Source: Anaerolineae bacterium
GTDB lineage: Bacteria > Chloroflexota > Anaerolineae > Promineifilales > Promineifilaceae
DNA: 64,000 nt
Assembly (NCBI GenBank): GCA_007123775.1
Contig: SLGK01000027.1
Coordinates: 1 to 64,000, forward strand
Reading direction: 5' to 3'
Notes under the pieces: generated by a model
Databases searched by the model: none
What the model was told of the DNA's origin: nothing
The model's input: only the letters and a program-made list of their open reading frames with translations
Position numbers and translations under genes: made by a program
In this document: positions 17,906 through 26,229 of the stretch, in pieces
Layout of the letters: the number at the start of each line of letters is the position of its first letter
Position numbering within the stretch: position 1 is the stretch's first letter

Positions 17906-18709
17906 ATGAGTGCAAAAGTAATCACCGTTACCTCCGGTAAGGGTGGCGTGGGTAAAACAACCGTCACCGCCAATCTGGCCGCGGCGTTGGCCATGATGGG
18001 CAACAAGGTTGTCACCATTGACGCTGATATTGGCCTGCGTAATCTGGACGTCGTCATGGGGCTGGAAAACCGGATCGTCTATGACCTGGTAGACGTGGTC
18101 GAAGGGCGCTGCCGTATCCGCCAGGCGATGATCAAAGACAAACGCCAGCCTGAGCTTTACCTTATCCCCGCGGCTCAAACCCGTGACAAAATGGCCGTAA
18201 GCCCCTCAGACATGGTGCTGGTATGCGACCAGTTGCGGGAGGAGATGGACTATATTTTGCTGGATTCCCCGGCCGGCATTGAGCGGGGTTTTCGTAACGC
18301 GCTGGCTCCGGCCGATCAGGTACTCATTGTCACCAACCCGGAGGTATCGGCCGTGCGTGACGCGGATCGGATTGTGGGGTTGATCGAAGCCGAGGAGAAA
18401 GGACCGGCCAAATTGATTATCAACCGGCTCAAACCGGCCATGGTAGCGCGGGGTGACATGCTCTCTATCGAAGATGTGCTGGACATTTTGATGATAGACC
18501 TGATAGGCGTTGTGCCTGAAGACGAGTCGGTGCTGGTGGCCAGCAATCAGGGTACCCCTATCGCTATGGCCAGCGTCAACGGCTCCAGCGCCGGGCAGTC
18601 GTTCCGCAACATCGCCCGCCGCCTGCAAGGGGAAGAAGTGCCCCTGCTGGATTTGATGGCCAAAAATGGATTTTGGGACCGTGTGCGCAACTGGGTCAAC
18701 GGTGTATAG
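17906..18709 (+). CDS. minD: Septum site-determining ATPase MinD
   Basis: A 267-residue ParA-type ATPase. The deviant Walker A is SGKGGVGKTTVTANLAAAL near residue 10, with switch residues in TIDADIGLRNLD and LLDSPAGIERGF. The last residues, LMAKNGFWDRVRNWVNGV, form the amphipathic helix that attaches MinD to the membrane. Together with MinC and MinE it positions the division site. GAGGAG lies 6 bases before ATG. No ACGGCCGT palindrome was seen inside this highly conserved gene. Confidence 0.97.
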   Translation: MSAKVITVTSGKGGVGKTTVTANLAAALAMMGNKVVTIDADIGLRNLDVVMGLENRIVYDLVDVVEGRCRIRQAMIKDKRQPELYLIPAAQTRDKMAVSPSDMVLVCDQLREEMDYILLDSPAGIERGFRNALAPADQVLIVTNPEVSAVRDADRIVGLIEAEEKGPAKLIINRLKPAMVARGDMLSIEDVLDILMIDLIGVVPEDESVLVASNQGTPIAMASVNGSSAGQSFRNIARRLQGEEVPLLDLMAKNGFWDRVRNWVNGV

Positions 18710-18712
18710 AGT

Positions 18713-18748
18713 GACTACAAAAGTCTGCCAGACTTTTGTAGTCTGACA
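18713..18748 (+). repeat. 36-nt inverted-repeat element, copy 2
   Basis: GACTACAAAAGTCT-GCC-AGACTTTTGTAGTC-TGACA starts 3 bp after the minD stop. It is identical to the copy after the GcvT-like gene except for one loop base, and has the same orientation relative to the upstream gene. It sits inside the minCDE operon and may tune minE expression. Confidence 0.9.
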
Positions 18749-18767
18749 CAGGCGAGAGGGGTAGACA

Positions 18768-19052
18768 ATGAGTTGGTTAGATAGATTATTTGGCAAAAAA
18801 GAGACGAGTAGTAATGTGGCCAAGCAGCGGCTGCAAATGGTCCTTATCCACGATCGCAGTGACATTTCCCCCGGCATCATTGAACAGATTAAGGATGAGA
18901 TTATCGAGGTAATTGCCCGGCGGCTGTCGGTTGATTCGGATAACGTGGTCATCAATTTGACCCAGACTGCCAAGGAAAGCCGGCTGGTGGCGGAGATTCC
19001 GCTGCAAAGTAGCAGGGTAGCGGAGTGGCGAAGTGGCGGGGTGGCAAAGTAA
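18768..19052 (+). CDS. minE: Cell division topological specificity factor MinE
   Basis: A 94-residue activator of the MinD ATPase. The N-terminal membrane-binding helix is MSWLDRLFGK, the anti-MinCD region is KQRLQMVLIHDRSDISPG, and the C-terminal dimerisation domain runs to about residue 82. The last dozen residues (SSRVAEWRSGGVAK) are not family sequence; they are encoded by the left arm of the intergenic hairpin at 19009-19084, which contributes the stop codon. GAGGGG precedes ATG. Confidence 0.93.
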   Translation: MSWLDRLFGKKETSSNVAKQRLQMVLIHDRSDISPGIIEQIKDEIIEVIARRLSVDSDNVVINLTQTAKESRLVAEIPLQSSRVAEWRSGGVAK

Positions 19053-19084
19053 CTTCGCCACTGCGCCGCTTTGCCACCCTGCTT
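19009..19084. repeat. Hairpin of GTGGCG-type octamers overlapping the end of minE
   Basis: AGCAGGGTAGCGGAGTGGCG and GGGTGGCAAAGT on the left pair with ACTTCGCCACTGCGCCGC and TTTGCCACCCTGCTT on the right. The left arm is translated as the minE tail. Two similar elements lie before gltX and before the GNAT gene. Confidence 0.85.
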
Positions 19085-19140
19085 AAGTGTCGCATTGGAA
19101 AAAGTAGACAAACTGAAACGGCCGTTTACAATACAGGGCT

Positions 19141-20244
19141 ATGTTATCAAACACGTCTGTTTGGCGACACTTTGATCTTTGGCTGGCAGCGGCTGTTCTG
19201 GTTTTGACGGCCTACGGCATCCTCATGATCCGCAGTGCTGTCACCGGTGCCCCTGCCCTAGAGCCACTGGCCGGGCAGCAGATTATTTGGGCCGTTATTG
19301 GTTTCGTCTTTATGATTGCCATGGCGGCCGTTGACTACCGCTATTTTGCCTCCTCCCACTGGTATATTTACGCCGTTCTGATTGTAGCCCTACTGATAGT
19401 CATCGTGGCCGGCCAGGTCAACAACGAAGCCCGACGCTGGATTAGCCTCGGTTTTATTGAGATTCAACCGTCAGAATTCGGCCGTGTCTTTATCGCCATC
19501 ACCTTTGGCCAATTCCTGGCCAGTCGGCGGCAGTATATTCACCGCTTCAGCAATACGATCATGTCCCTGGCCTACATTGGCCTGCCCATCGTCCTCATCT
19601 TCCTACAGCCCGACCTGGGGATGACGCTGCTTTACGTCGTTATCTGGTTTATCATGATCTGGCTAGCAGGACTGCCGCTGAGCCACTTTGCTGTGCTGGG
19701 GGCCATTGGTATTTTGGGTATCGGGGCCATCTTCCCCTTTTTAGCCCCCTACCAGCAAGAGCGCATTACCTCCTTTATCAACCCCGAAGCGGATACGGCC
19801 AGCGTATTCAACGTTGATCAGGCGGAGATCAGTATTGGCACCGGTGGTTTGTGGGGTAAAGGCTATATGCAGGGTACACAGAGCCAGCTTGGTTTCTTGC
19901 GCGTACAGCACACCGACTTTATTTTCTCCGTGGTTACGGAAGAAATGGGGCTGTTTTTTGGATCGGCCGTTGTGCTGTTGCTCATGGGGTTTATCTTGCT
20001 CAGGATTATCCAGGCAGCGGCTTTGACTACCGATCCGGCTGGAAAGTTGATGTGTGCCGGCATTGCCGGTATTCTCTTCTTTCAAACGCTGGTTAACGTG
20101 GGCATGAACGTGCGCCTGCTGCCTGTCACCGGTCTGACCCTCCCCTTTGTCAGCTATGGGGGCAGTTCTCTCATCACGCTCTTTTTAGCTATCGGTGTGG
20201 TACAATCAATCCGTATGCGGCATCGTAAACAAGAATTTGGATAA
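19141..20244 (+). CDS. rodA: Rod shape-determining lipid II polymerase RodA (SEDS family)
   Basis: A 367-residue integral membrane protein with about ten transmembrane helices. SEDS landmarks are ARRWISLGFIEIQPSEFGRV, the catalytic-loop region LQPDLGMTLLYV and the C-terminal PVTGLTLPFVSYGGSSLI. SEDS proteins polymerise glycan strands with a partner class B PBP, which is not in the window. RodA and FtsW are hard to separate by sequence; 367 residues and the short N-terminus favour RodA. A GAAACGGCCGTTTA palindrome lies in the 56-bp leader. Confidence 0.88.
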   Translation: MLSNTSVWRHFDLWLAAAVLVLTAYGILMIRSAVTGAPALEPLAGQQIIWAVIGFVFMIAMAAVDYRYFASSHWYIYAVLIVALLIVIVAGQVNNEARRWISLGFIEIQPSEFGRVFIAITFGQFLASRRQYIHRFSNTIMSLAYIGLPIVLIFLQPDLGMTLLYVVIWFIMIWLAGLPLSHFAVLGAIGILGIGAIFPFLAPYQQERITSFINPEADTASVFNVDQAEISIGTGGLWGKGYMQGTQSQLGFLRVQHTDFIFSVVTEEMGLFFGSAVVLLLMGFILLRIIQAAALTTDPAGKLMCAGIAGILFFQTLVNVGMNVRLLPVTGLTLPFVSYGGSSLITLFLAIGVVQSIRMRHRKQEFG

Positions 20245-20330
20245 GCAGAGCGGGGTGGCGCAGTAGCGCAGTGGCGAGGTGACACAGCCAACCCGCAACC
20301 CTGCCACTTCGCCACTCCGCAAGGTAACTT
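20245..20330. repeat. Hairpin of GTGGCG-type octamers before gltX
   Basis: GCGGGGTGGCGCAGTAGCG and GCAGTGGCGAGGT are mirrored by GCCACTTCGCCACTCCGC. It is the same sequence family as the elements at the end of minE and before the GNAT gene, and it fills the whole rodA-gltX gap. Confidence 0.85.
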
Positions 20331-20331
20331 C

Positions 20332-21831
20332 ATGACTATTCGTACCCGTTTTGCTCCCAGTCCCACCGGATATTTGCACATTGGCGGCGTGTGGGCTGCC
20401 CTTTTTGCCTGGATGTATGCTCGCCGGCATGGTGGCCAATTCATCCTGCGTATTGAAGACACCGACACCAAGCGTACTGTTCCCGGCGCGTTGGAAAATT
20501 TGATCGCCAGCCTGCGCTGGTTTGGCCTGGATTGGGATGAAGGGCCGGACGTGGGCGGACCCTACGGGCCTTACATCCAGACGCAGCGGGTGGACCTGTA
20601 TGCCCAATACGCCAACCGGCTGGTGGCGCAGGGCCACGCTTACAAATGTTTCGCCACGCCGGAAGAACTGGCCGAGATGCGCCAGGAATTGGAGGCCAAA
20701 GGGGACCGCTCCGGCTATGATCGGCGCTATCGGGATATGCCCCAGGCTGAGGTAGAAAAGCTAGAGCGGGAAGGACGGCCGTATACCATCCGCTTCAAAA
20801 TGCCCCTCGACGGCCAGACGGTTGTGCCCGACCTGCTGCGTGGCGACGTCGTTTTCGACAATGACCAGTTCACCGATTACGTGATCGTCAAGTCCAACGG
20901 CCTGCCCACCTACCACCTGGCCCATGTGGTGGACGACCACCTGATGCAGATCAGCCACATTACACGCGGCATTGAGTGGCTTAACACGGCTCCGATTCAC
21001 GTGCGCTTGTTTGAGGCGTTTGGTTGGGAGATGCCGGTTTTGGTCCACATGCCTGTCATTTTAAGCCCCAGCGGCAAAGGCAAGCTGAGCAAACGCGATC
21101 AGGCATTTGACGACGGCGGCGAGCGCATCCTGGTCCGGGCCGATGAGTTCATGGCAGGCGGCTATCTGCCCGCAGCGGTTCTCAACTTTCTGGCCAACGT
21201 CGGCTGGACCTTTGGCGACGATCAGGAGAAGTTTACCATCGAAGAAGCTATTGCCCGCTTTGATCTGGCCGATGTCAGTGCTGTGCCCACCAAGCTACCT
21301 TATAGCAAACTGGATTGGCTCAACGGCCAGTATATTCAGGAGATGGAGCCGTTGGCGTTGGCGGCGGCCGTCAAGCCCTACCTGGAGCGGGAAGGCTATC
21401 ATATCGACGTGGATCAACTGGCCCTGGTTATGCCCGCCCTGCGCGTCCGTCTCAGGCGGCTCACTGATGCCATCGACTTCCTGCGCTTCGTTTTTGAGGA
21501 TGTGCCCCTGGTGGTTATGGCCGAAGATTTGGCCCATAAGAAGATGCCCCTGCCGGCCGCCCAGGCCGCCTATGCCCAGGTGTTGGATTTTATTGTCAAC
21601 GTCGAACCCTTTGACGTGGAAACGATAGCGGCCGGCCTGCGGGCCATCGGCGAGGGGGCTACCGAGAACAACAGCCCTGGCCCGCTGCTGGGCAGCCTGC
21701 GTCTGGCCATCACCCGTCAAAGAGTATCGCCGCCCCTGTTTGAGTCTATTGTCGTTCTAGGCCGCCAGCGCACGGTGCAGCGGCTGCAAGAGGCGTTGGC
21801 ATTGTTGAATACCGTGACTGCTAACCCGTAA
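20332..21831 (+). CDS. gltX: Glutamate-tRNA ligase
   Basis: A 499-residue class I aminoacyl-tRNA synthetase. The N-terminus TRFAPSPTGYLHIGG carries the HIGH-type motif; LRIEDTDTKR and GKLSKRDQ (the KMSKS equivalent) are present. The C-terminal anticodon-binding helical domain completes the usual length. It charges tRNA-Glu; one such tRNA (TTC) is encoded 3 kb away. If the genome uses GatCAB, this enzyme may also load tRNA-Gln. AAGGTAACTTC before ATG sets the start. Confidence 0.96.
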   Translation: MTIRTRFAPSPTGYLHIGGVWAALFAWMYARRHGGQFILRIEDTDTKRTVPGALENLIASLRWFGLDWDEGPDVGGPYGPYIQTQRVDLYAQYANRLVAQGHAYKCFATPEELAEMRQELEAKGDRSGYDRRYRDMPQAEVEKLEREGRPYTIRFKMPLDGQTVVPDLLRGDVVFDNDQFTDYVIVKSNGLPTYHLAHVVDDHLMQISHITRGIEWLNTAPIHVRLFEAFGWEMPVLVHMPVILSPSGKGKLSKRDQAFDDGGERILVRADEFMAGGYLPAAVLNFLANVGWTFGDDQEKFTIEEAIARFDLADVSAVPTKLPYSKLDWLNGQYIQEMEPLALAAAVKPYLEREGYHIDVDQLALVMPALRVRLRRLTDAIDFLRFVFEDVPLVVMAEDLAHKKMPLPAAQAAYAQVLDFIVNVEPFDVETIAAGLRAIGEGATENNSPGPLLGSLRLAITRQRVSPPLFESIVVLGRQRTVQRLQEALALLNTVTANP

Positions 21832-21893
21832 GGCGTAAAACGTAAAACGTAAAACGTAACTACAAGGTCCTTACGTTTTACGCTTTACGTTAT
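21829..21893. repeat. Hairpin of CGTAAAA heptamers after gltX
   Basis: Four CGTAAAA-like words on the left and TTACGTTTTACGCTTTACG on the right, with ACTACAAGGTCC as loop. The gltX stop codon lies at its left edge. Confidence 0.9.
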
Positions 21894-21900
21894 TAGCAGG

Positions 21901-21929
21901 TTGCACCTGCCACCGTCTTTTGGTAAGAT
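21901..21929 (+). promoter_or_regulatory. Promoter of tRNA-Gln
   Basis: TTGCAC, a 17-bp spacer and TAAGAT with an extended TG motif (TGGTAAGAT) lie 11 bp upstream of the mature tRNA 5-prime end. This is a good sigma-70-type arrangement. Confidence 0.65.
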
Positions 21930-21940
21930 ACAGTCCATAC

Positions 21941-22014
21941 TGCGGGATAGTTTAATGGTAGAACAGCGGACTCTGAATTCGTCAGTCCTGGTTCGAGTCC
22001 AGGTCCCGCAGCCA
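21941..22014 (+). tRNA. tRNA-Gln (anticodon CTG)
   Basis: A full cloverleaf can be drawn: acceptor TGCGGGA with TCCCGCA, D arm GTTTAATGGTAGAAC, anticodon loop CTCTGAA giving anticodon CTG, T arm CCTGGTTCGAGTCCAGG, discriminator G and an encoded CCA. It reads CAG glutamine codons. A promoter lies immediately upstream and an intrinsic terminator immediately downstream. Confidence 0.95.
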
Positions 22015-22052
22015 AAAAAAGGACTGGCTTAGGCCGGTCCTTTTGCTTTTTT
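22015..22052 (+). terminator. Terminator of tRNA-Gln
   Basis: GGACTGGC-TTAG-GCCGGTCC forms an 8-bp stem with one G-T wobble, followed by TTTTGCTTTTTT. It begins a few bases after the tRNA CCA end. Confidence 0.9.
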
Positions 22053-22078
22053 CAGCGTCCCCACGCCTCGACGCGAGA

Positions 22079-23740
22079 TTATTGAGTCAGCGGCGCACTC
22101 ATATACAGGCCATCGGGCGTAAAGTCATGCCGGGCGTAATATTCACGAGTACCCACCGCGCTGATGACGGCAATACGGCCGTATCCTCCCACCTTTGCCA
22201 TCTTCTTCGCCTCAGCAATCAAGGACGCCCCCAGCCCCATATGCTGCGCCTCGCCCTGACTGTCGTGGCCCAGCGGCAGGGCCGGGCCGTAGACGTGGAC
22301 CTCCCGAATCATGGCCTGGCCGCTCAGTTCGGGCAAGGGGTGGGGTGTGTCAGGATGGGGTAACGAGAGGCGTAAAAAACCAGCAATGCGGCCATCATCC
22401 GTTTCATAACTCAGAAAATGTTCAGTCGTGGCATCCGTCTCATACGTGTCCACCCGCAGCGATAACTCTTCGGCCGTGACCGTACCCCGTCGCACCTCGC
22501 GGCAGCGGATACAGTGACAGGCCAGCCCCCGCTTCTTCATTTGCTGCTGGGCAATCTGGCGCAGATTGGCCTTTTTGAACCCCTCGACCACATTGGTAGT
22601 GGGGATGTCGCGCACGATGCGCGTCAGGCGCGTGTAGCGGGGGGTGATTCGTTTACAAGCGATCAGCAGTTCGACCAAATCGGCCTCGGCGTAGGGCTGG
22701 TACTCGCCCCGCTGCCAGTAGTCGTACAGTTCGGCGTTGTCCAGCAGCATACAGGGGTAGATTTTTAGCTCATCGGGGCGCACGGCCGGGTCAGACCAAA
22801 GGCTTTGGTAGTCGGCCAGGTCGCTTTCCAGGGTAGCCCCCAGCAGATTGGGCATCCAATGGCCGTGAATCTTGAAGCCAGCCAACCGCAGCATCCGGAA
22901 AGCGTCGCGGGTGGCCTGGGCATCGTGGCCCCGGTTGTTGAGAGCCAGCACCCGCTCATCCATGCTCTGAATACCTACCTGCACTTTGGTCACGCCCAGG
23001 TAGCGCAGCCAGCGCAGTTCGTCGGGGTTGATGTAATCCTGCCGTGTTTCCACGACCAGACCAACGTTGCGGCGCACGGCCGTTTCGTTGTACGCCTGCG
23101 CCTCGGTCAGGGTGGGCAGTTCGACCCCGTTCATGGCGTCAAAGCAGCGTTTGACAAACCATTCCTGGTAATCGCGCCGGTAGCTGGACCAGGTGCCACC
23201 CAAAATCAGCAGCTCAATTTTTTGTACAGGATGGCCAATCTTTTGCAGGGCTTCGATGCGGGCGGCCGTCTGGTCGTAGGGGTCGAAGGCGTGGCGTTCG
23301 GCTCGCTGCGCCCCTGGTTCGTCGTGGAGGTAGCTCTTGGGCATTCGCACGTCGGTAGGGCAGAAGATGCACTGGCCAGGGCAGGGGTAGGGTTTGGTGA
23401 GGACGGTAACGACGGTGACGCCCGCCTGACTGCGGACCGGCTTCATTTGCAGGTGAAAACGGTCGCTGCGCTTGAATTTTAGATAGCCCCGATTGCACAG
23501 CGTTTGGTAGACGTTGAGTACCTGGTCTTTGGCCAGCCAGGGCAGTCCGGCGCGGGCGTGTTGGCGCATGACGTGGCGATAGGCTTTACCGGTCAACGGC
23601 CGTTGCGCCAACAAAGCCTCAATCAGCCGCACAAAATCCGCCTCCCGCCCACCAATCGCCACCGGCTCATGCTTTTCATACCAGTCGCTGTCGTCGGGTA
23701 GGTCTATTTGGGGGGTGTAGTCGAAGTTGTGTTTTGGCAT
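22079..23740 (-). CDS. Elp3-type tRNA wobble-uridine modification enzyme (radical SAM plus GNAT)
   Basis: A 553-residue protein with the two-domain Elp3 layout. The radical SAM domain has the cluster motif CPGQCIFCP and GGTWSSYRRDYQEWF. The C-terminal GNAT acetyltransferase domain ends near GLGASLIAEAKKMAK and EYYARHDF. Elp3 adds a carboxymethyl group to uridine 34 of tRNAs. Stand-alone bacterial and archaeal Elp3 proteins act without the rest of Elongator, and none of the other subunits is present. It lies directly downstream of the tRNA-Gln terminator on the opposite strand. Confidence 0.92.
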   Translation of the reverse strand: MPKHNFDYTPQIDLPDDSDWYEKHEPVAIGGREADFVRLIEALLAQRPLTGKAYRHVMRQHARAGLPWLAKDQVLNVYQTLCNRGYLKFKRSDRFHLQMKPVRSQAGVTVVTVLTKPYPCPGQCIFCPTDVRMPKSYLHDEPGAQRAERHAFDPYDQTAARIEALQKIGHPVQKIELLILGGTWSSYRRDYQEWFVKRCFDAMNGVELPTLTEAQAYNETAVRRNVGLVVETRQDYINPDELRWLRYLGVTKVQVGIQSMDERVLALNNRGHDAQATRDAFRMLRLAGFKIHGHWMPNLLGATLESDLADYQSLWSDPAVRPDELKIYPCMLLDNAELYDYWQRGEYQPYAEADLVELLIACKRITPRYTRLTRIVRDIPTTNVVEGFKKANLRQIAQQQMKKRGLACHCIRCREVRRGTVTAEELSLRVDTYETDATTEHFLSYETDDGRIAGFLRLSLPHPDTPHPLPELSGQAMIREVHVYGPALPLGHDSQGEAQHMGLGASLIAEAKKMAKVGGYGRIAVISAVGTREYYARHDFTPDGLYMSAPLTQ

Positions 23741-23742
23741 GG

Positions 23743-23808
23743 GTACGTAATGCGTAAAACGTAAGATGCACTCATTACGTTTTACTCGTTACGTTTTACT
23801 CCTTATGT
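23743..23808. repeat. Hairpin of CGTAAAA/CGTAATG heptamers
   Basis: TACGTAATGCGTAAAACGTAA on the left is mirrored by TTACGTTTTACTCGTTACG on the right. It occupies the gap between the LLM oxidoreductase and elp3 genes. Confidence 0.88.
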
Positions 23809-24840
23809 TTCCCCAACCAGTTCCACCATCACCCGCAGCGTCTCCACGTCAAACACCGTCATGTTGAGGGTGGTGATGGGGGCTGCTTGCCAGCGCTGCA
23901 GGCGGTCGCGGACGCGGTCTTTGGGGCCAACGAGGGCCACTTCGTCGATCAGGGCGGGCGGCACTTTCATCATCGCTTCGCCCTGCCGCCCCGCCAGGTA
24001 GAGGTCCTGGATTTCGTGGGCCTCGGCCTCGTAGCCGTAGCGGGCGGCCAGATCGGTGTAGAAATTTTTGCCTTTGGCCCCCATGCCGCCAATGTAGAGG
24101 GCCAGCAGGGGGCGCAGGGCGTTGTAGCAGATGTCCAGATTGTCGTTGATAACAACGGAAACCATCGGGGCGATGTCGAAGTTGTGGTAGCCTTTGCCAT
24201 TGCCCGCTTGGGCAAAGCCGGCTTCGACCTGCTCGCCGTAAATCTCGCCGTACCGTTCAGGGGAGAAGAAGATGGGCAGCCAGCCGTCGGCAATTTCGGC
24301 CGTCAGGGTGACGTTTTGGGGGCCAATGGCGGCCAGGTAGATGGGGATGTCGGGTTGGGCGTTGAGGGTGCTTTTGAGCGGTTTGCCCAGGCCGGTGGCG
24401 TCAGCGGCCGTATAGGGAATTTGGTATAGTTTGCCGTCGTATTGCAGCCGTTCTTCGCGCCGGAAGATGGTGCGGAGTATGTCCACGTATTCGCGGGTGC
24501 GGGTCAACGGCCGTTTGTAACTCACCCCATGCCAACCCTCTACCACCTGTGGCCCGGAGAGACCAAGACCCATGAGGAAACGGCCGTTGGACAACTGGTT
24601 CAGCGTCATGGCCGTCATGGCCGCGTTGGCCGGGGTGCGACCGGGCATCTGCATGATGGCCGTACCCAATTTGATACGCTCCGTCTGTGCCCCCAGCCAG
24701 GCCAGCGGCGAGACGGCATCGGAGCCATACGCCTCGGCTGTCCAGACGGCATAGACCCCCAGCCGGTCGGCTTCCTGGACCAGTTCTAACGGTAACTCAA
24801 TTTTCCCGGCGGCATAGCCGAGCATCAATCCCAGTCTCAT
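23803..24840 (-). CDS. LLM-class (F420-type) flavin oxidoreductase
   Basis: A 345-residue TIM-barrel oxidoreductase of the luciferase-like monooxygenase superfamily. Typical stretches are [51 protein letters not shown] and [13 protein letters not shown]. The sequence resembles the F420-dependent group common in actinobacteria and Chloroflexota. The substrate is unknown. AAGGAG lies 6 bases before ATG. The cofactor assignment (F420 rather than FMN) is an inference from subfamily resemblance. Confidence 0.88.
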   Translation of the reverse strand: MRLGLMLGYAAGKIELPLELVQEADRLGVYAVWTAEAYGSDAVSPLAWLGAQTERIKLGTAIMQMPGRTPANAAMTAMTLNQLSNGRFLMGLGLSGPQVVEGWHGVSYKRPLTRTREYVDILRTIFRREERLQYDGKLYQIPYTAADATGLGKPLKSTLNAQPDIPIYLAAIGPQNVTLTAEIADGWLPIFFSPERYGEIYGEQVEAGFAQAGNGKGYHNFDIAPMVSVVINDNLDICYNALRPLLALYIGGMGAKGKNFYTDLAARYGYEAEAHEIQDLYLAGRQGEAMMKVPPALIDEVALVGPKDRVRDRLQRWQAAPITTLNMTVFDVETLRVMVELVGET

Positions 24841-24856
24841 TGTTTTCTCCTTAAAT

Positions 24857-24926
24857 AGACAGAGGACAGAGGACGAAAGACGGAAGAGGTCGCTCCGTCA
24901 TCTGTCGTTGGTCATCCGTCACTTTT
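24857..24926. repeat. Hairpin of GGACAGA/GGACGAA heptamers
   Basis: GACAGAGGACAGAGGACG and AAAGACGGAAG on the left pair imperfectly with CTCCGTCATCTGTCGTTGG and TCATCCGTCAC on the right. It uses a different 7-bp word from the CGTAAAA family but has the same build; a cousin lies at 40199-40272. Confidence 0.8.
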
Positions 24927-25000
24927 CAACAAGCCACGAAATCTTATCTGCCTTGATTGTAGAGCAAAGTAGCGCGAATAAGCAATGCGGGTTTGGACAA

Positions 25001-25031
25001 AACAAAAAACGCGCTGTGTTTAGCAGCGCGT
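25001..25031 (-). terminator. Terminator of tRNA-Glu
   Basis: On the minus strand ACGCGCTG-CTAAACA-CAGCGCGT is followed by TTTTTTGTTTT. It begins 5 bp after the tRNA 3-prime end. Confidence 0.9.
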
Positions 25032-25035
25032 CTTG

Positions 25036-25108
25036 TGCCCCCACGGGGATTCGAACCCCGGTTTTAGCCTTGAAAGGGCTACGTCCTGGTCCCCTAGACG
25101 ATGGGGGC
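25036..25108 (-). tRNA. tRNA-Glu (anticodon TTC)
   Basis: Minus strand GCCCCCATCGTCTAGGGG begins the acceptor and D arms; anticodon loop CTTTCAA gives TTC; T arm CCGGGGTTCGAATCCCCG; acceptor closes with TGGGGGC and discriminator A. CCA is not encoded, unlike the tRNA-Gln gene. The open frame on the plus strand crosses this gene and is not real there. Confidence 0.95.
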
Positions 25109-25120
25109 AATGCGAAGGGA

Positions 25121-25149
25121 ATTCTATCATTGCCGGGCATAGGGGTCAA
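25121..25149 (-). promoter_or_regulatory. Promoter of tRNA-Glu
   Basis: On the minus strand TTGACC, a 17-bp spacer and TAGAAT precede the tRNA 5-prime end by about 12 bp. This is a good sigma-70-type match. Confidence 0.7.
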
Positions 25150-25162
25150 GTTTTTTCACAAA

Positions 25163-25240
25163 GTGAGCGGAGTGGCGGTGTGGCGGTGTGGCGGAGTGGC
25201 GGTGTGGCGAAGTTACCTCGCCCCTTCGCCACCTCGCCAC
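25163..25240. repeat. Hairpin of GCGGTGTG/GCGGAGTG octamers
   Basis: Five GCGGWGTG-like octamers on the left are mirrored by CCTCGCCCCTTCGCC and ACCTCGCCAC on the right. It belongs to the same family as the elements after minE and rodA and ends right at the TATAAT box of the GNAT gene. Confidence 0.88.
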
Positions 25241-25246
25241 TATAAT
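25241..25246 (+). promoter_or_regulatory. TATAAT box directly upstream of the GNAT start
   Basis: A perfect TATAAT ends 6 bp before the ATG at 25253, so transcription would begin at or next to the start codon and give a leaderless mRNA. No convincing -35 box was found in the repeat upstream. Confidence 0.45.
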
Positions 25247-25252
25247 TCGCTT

Positions 25253-26134
25253 ATGGAGATACGGCCGTACCAACCCCACGACGCTCGTGCCCTGGTTCAC
25301 AGTTACAATGCGCTGCATGAACGGCCGTTTACCCTGGCTGAATTTCGGACAAGTATGGCGGCATTGCTGGCGGCAAACGGCCGTATCTGGACCATTCTCA
25401 GCCCGGACAGCCAACCCGTTGGTTATGCCACCGTCGAACCGGTGCCTGGCCTGCCGGGGTTGGCCGACCTGGATGGGTTGATTGATCCCCACTGGCAGCG
25501 GCGCGGGCTGGGCAGCCGGCTGCTGGGCCACTTGTGCCGTAAACTGACGGGTGGCCCCATCCACCAGTTGAGCCACAGCCTGACCGATCTAGACAGTCCG
25601 GCCGCCCACTTTTTGCGCTACCACCGCTTTCAACTGAGCCACCAGGAGAGCCACTTGCTGTTCACCGCCTGGGATGATTTGCCGCTGCCTGTGCCCCCAT
25701 CTCCTACCTGCCGGGTCGCGCCGCTGGCGGAGCGGGCCGAGGCTATGGCCCTGTTCAGCCGGTTGTATGAGGCCAGCTTTGCCCCTCATCCCTGGCACCA
25801 GCCCTACAGCCCGGCGGAACTGGAAGCCACGCTGCAAGCAACGGCCGATATGCGCTTCTTGTGGGTGGATAAACAGCCAGTTGGCGTCGTCTGGCTCCAC
25901 TATCCGGCTCCCGGCGAGGCGGAAATTGAGCCAATGGGGGTGGCGCCGGAGATGCAGGGGTGGGGATACGGCCGTTATCTGCTGCTCGACACGCTCCACT
26001 ACCTGCGCCAGCGCCAGATTGAGCGGCTGCGGTTAGGGGTGTGGGCCACCAACAAGGTTGCCCTGTCTCTGTATGAACAGATCGGTTTCCGCCACAATTA
26101 TGCCCGCAGTTATTTGACCCTTGTGCTACACTAG
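25253..26134 (+). CDS. Tandem-GNAT acetyltransferase
   Basis: A 293-residue protein with two GNAT domains. The first (residues 1-140) carries the acetyl-CoA loop HWQRRGLGSRLLGHL; the second (about 155-293) carries PEMQGWGYGRYLLLDTL and ALSLYEQIGF. The open frame starts at 24908, but that extension crosses the tRNA-Glu gene and the repeat. ATG at 25253 (MEIRPYQPHDA) is the usual GNAT N-terminus. There is no ribosome site and TATAAT lies 6 bp upstream, so the message may be leaderless. The substrate is unknown. Confidence 0.88.
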   Translation: MEIRPYQPHDARALVHSYNALHERPFTLAEFRTSMAALLAANGRIWTILSPDSQPVGYATVEPVPGLPGLADLDGLIDPHWQRRGLGSRLLGHLCRKLTGGPIHQLSHSLTDLDSPAAHFLRYHRFQLSHQESHLLFTAWDDLPLPVPPSPTCRVAPLAERAEAMALFSRLYEASFAPHPWHQPYSPAELEATLQATADMRFLWVDKQPVGVVWLHYPAPGEAEIEPMGVAPEMQGWGYGRYLLLDTLHYLRQRQIERLRLGVWATNKVALSLYEQIGFRHNYARSYLTLVLH

Positions 26135-26229
26135 CAAAAGCGTCAGGCCAGATTGGACCAATTTCCTCTGGCGAATGTGGCTGTTCTGTGAAAAATTACG
26201 CTAATCTTTGCCTACAGGAGAAACTTCGC

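Noticed and set aside
22805-23482. 225-residue plus-strand frame
   Set aside because: Antisense shadow of the Elp3 gene.
24908-25252. N-terminal extension of the GNAT frame
   Set aside because: It crosses the tRNA-Glu gene, its terminator and a repeat hairpin; the GNAT domain begins at the ATG at 25253.
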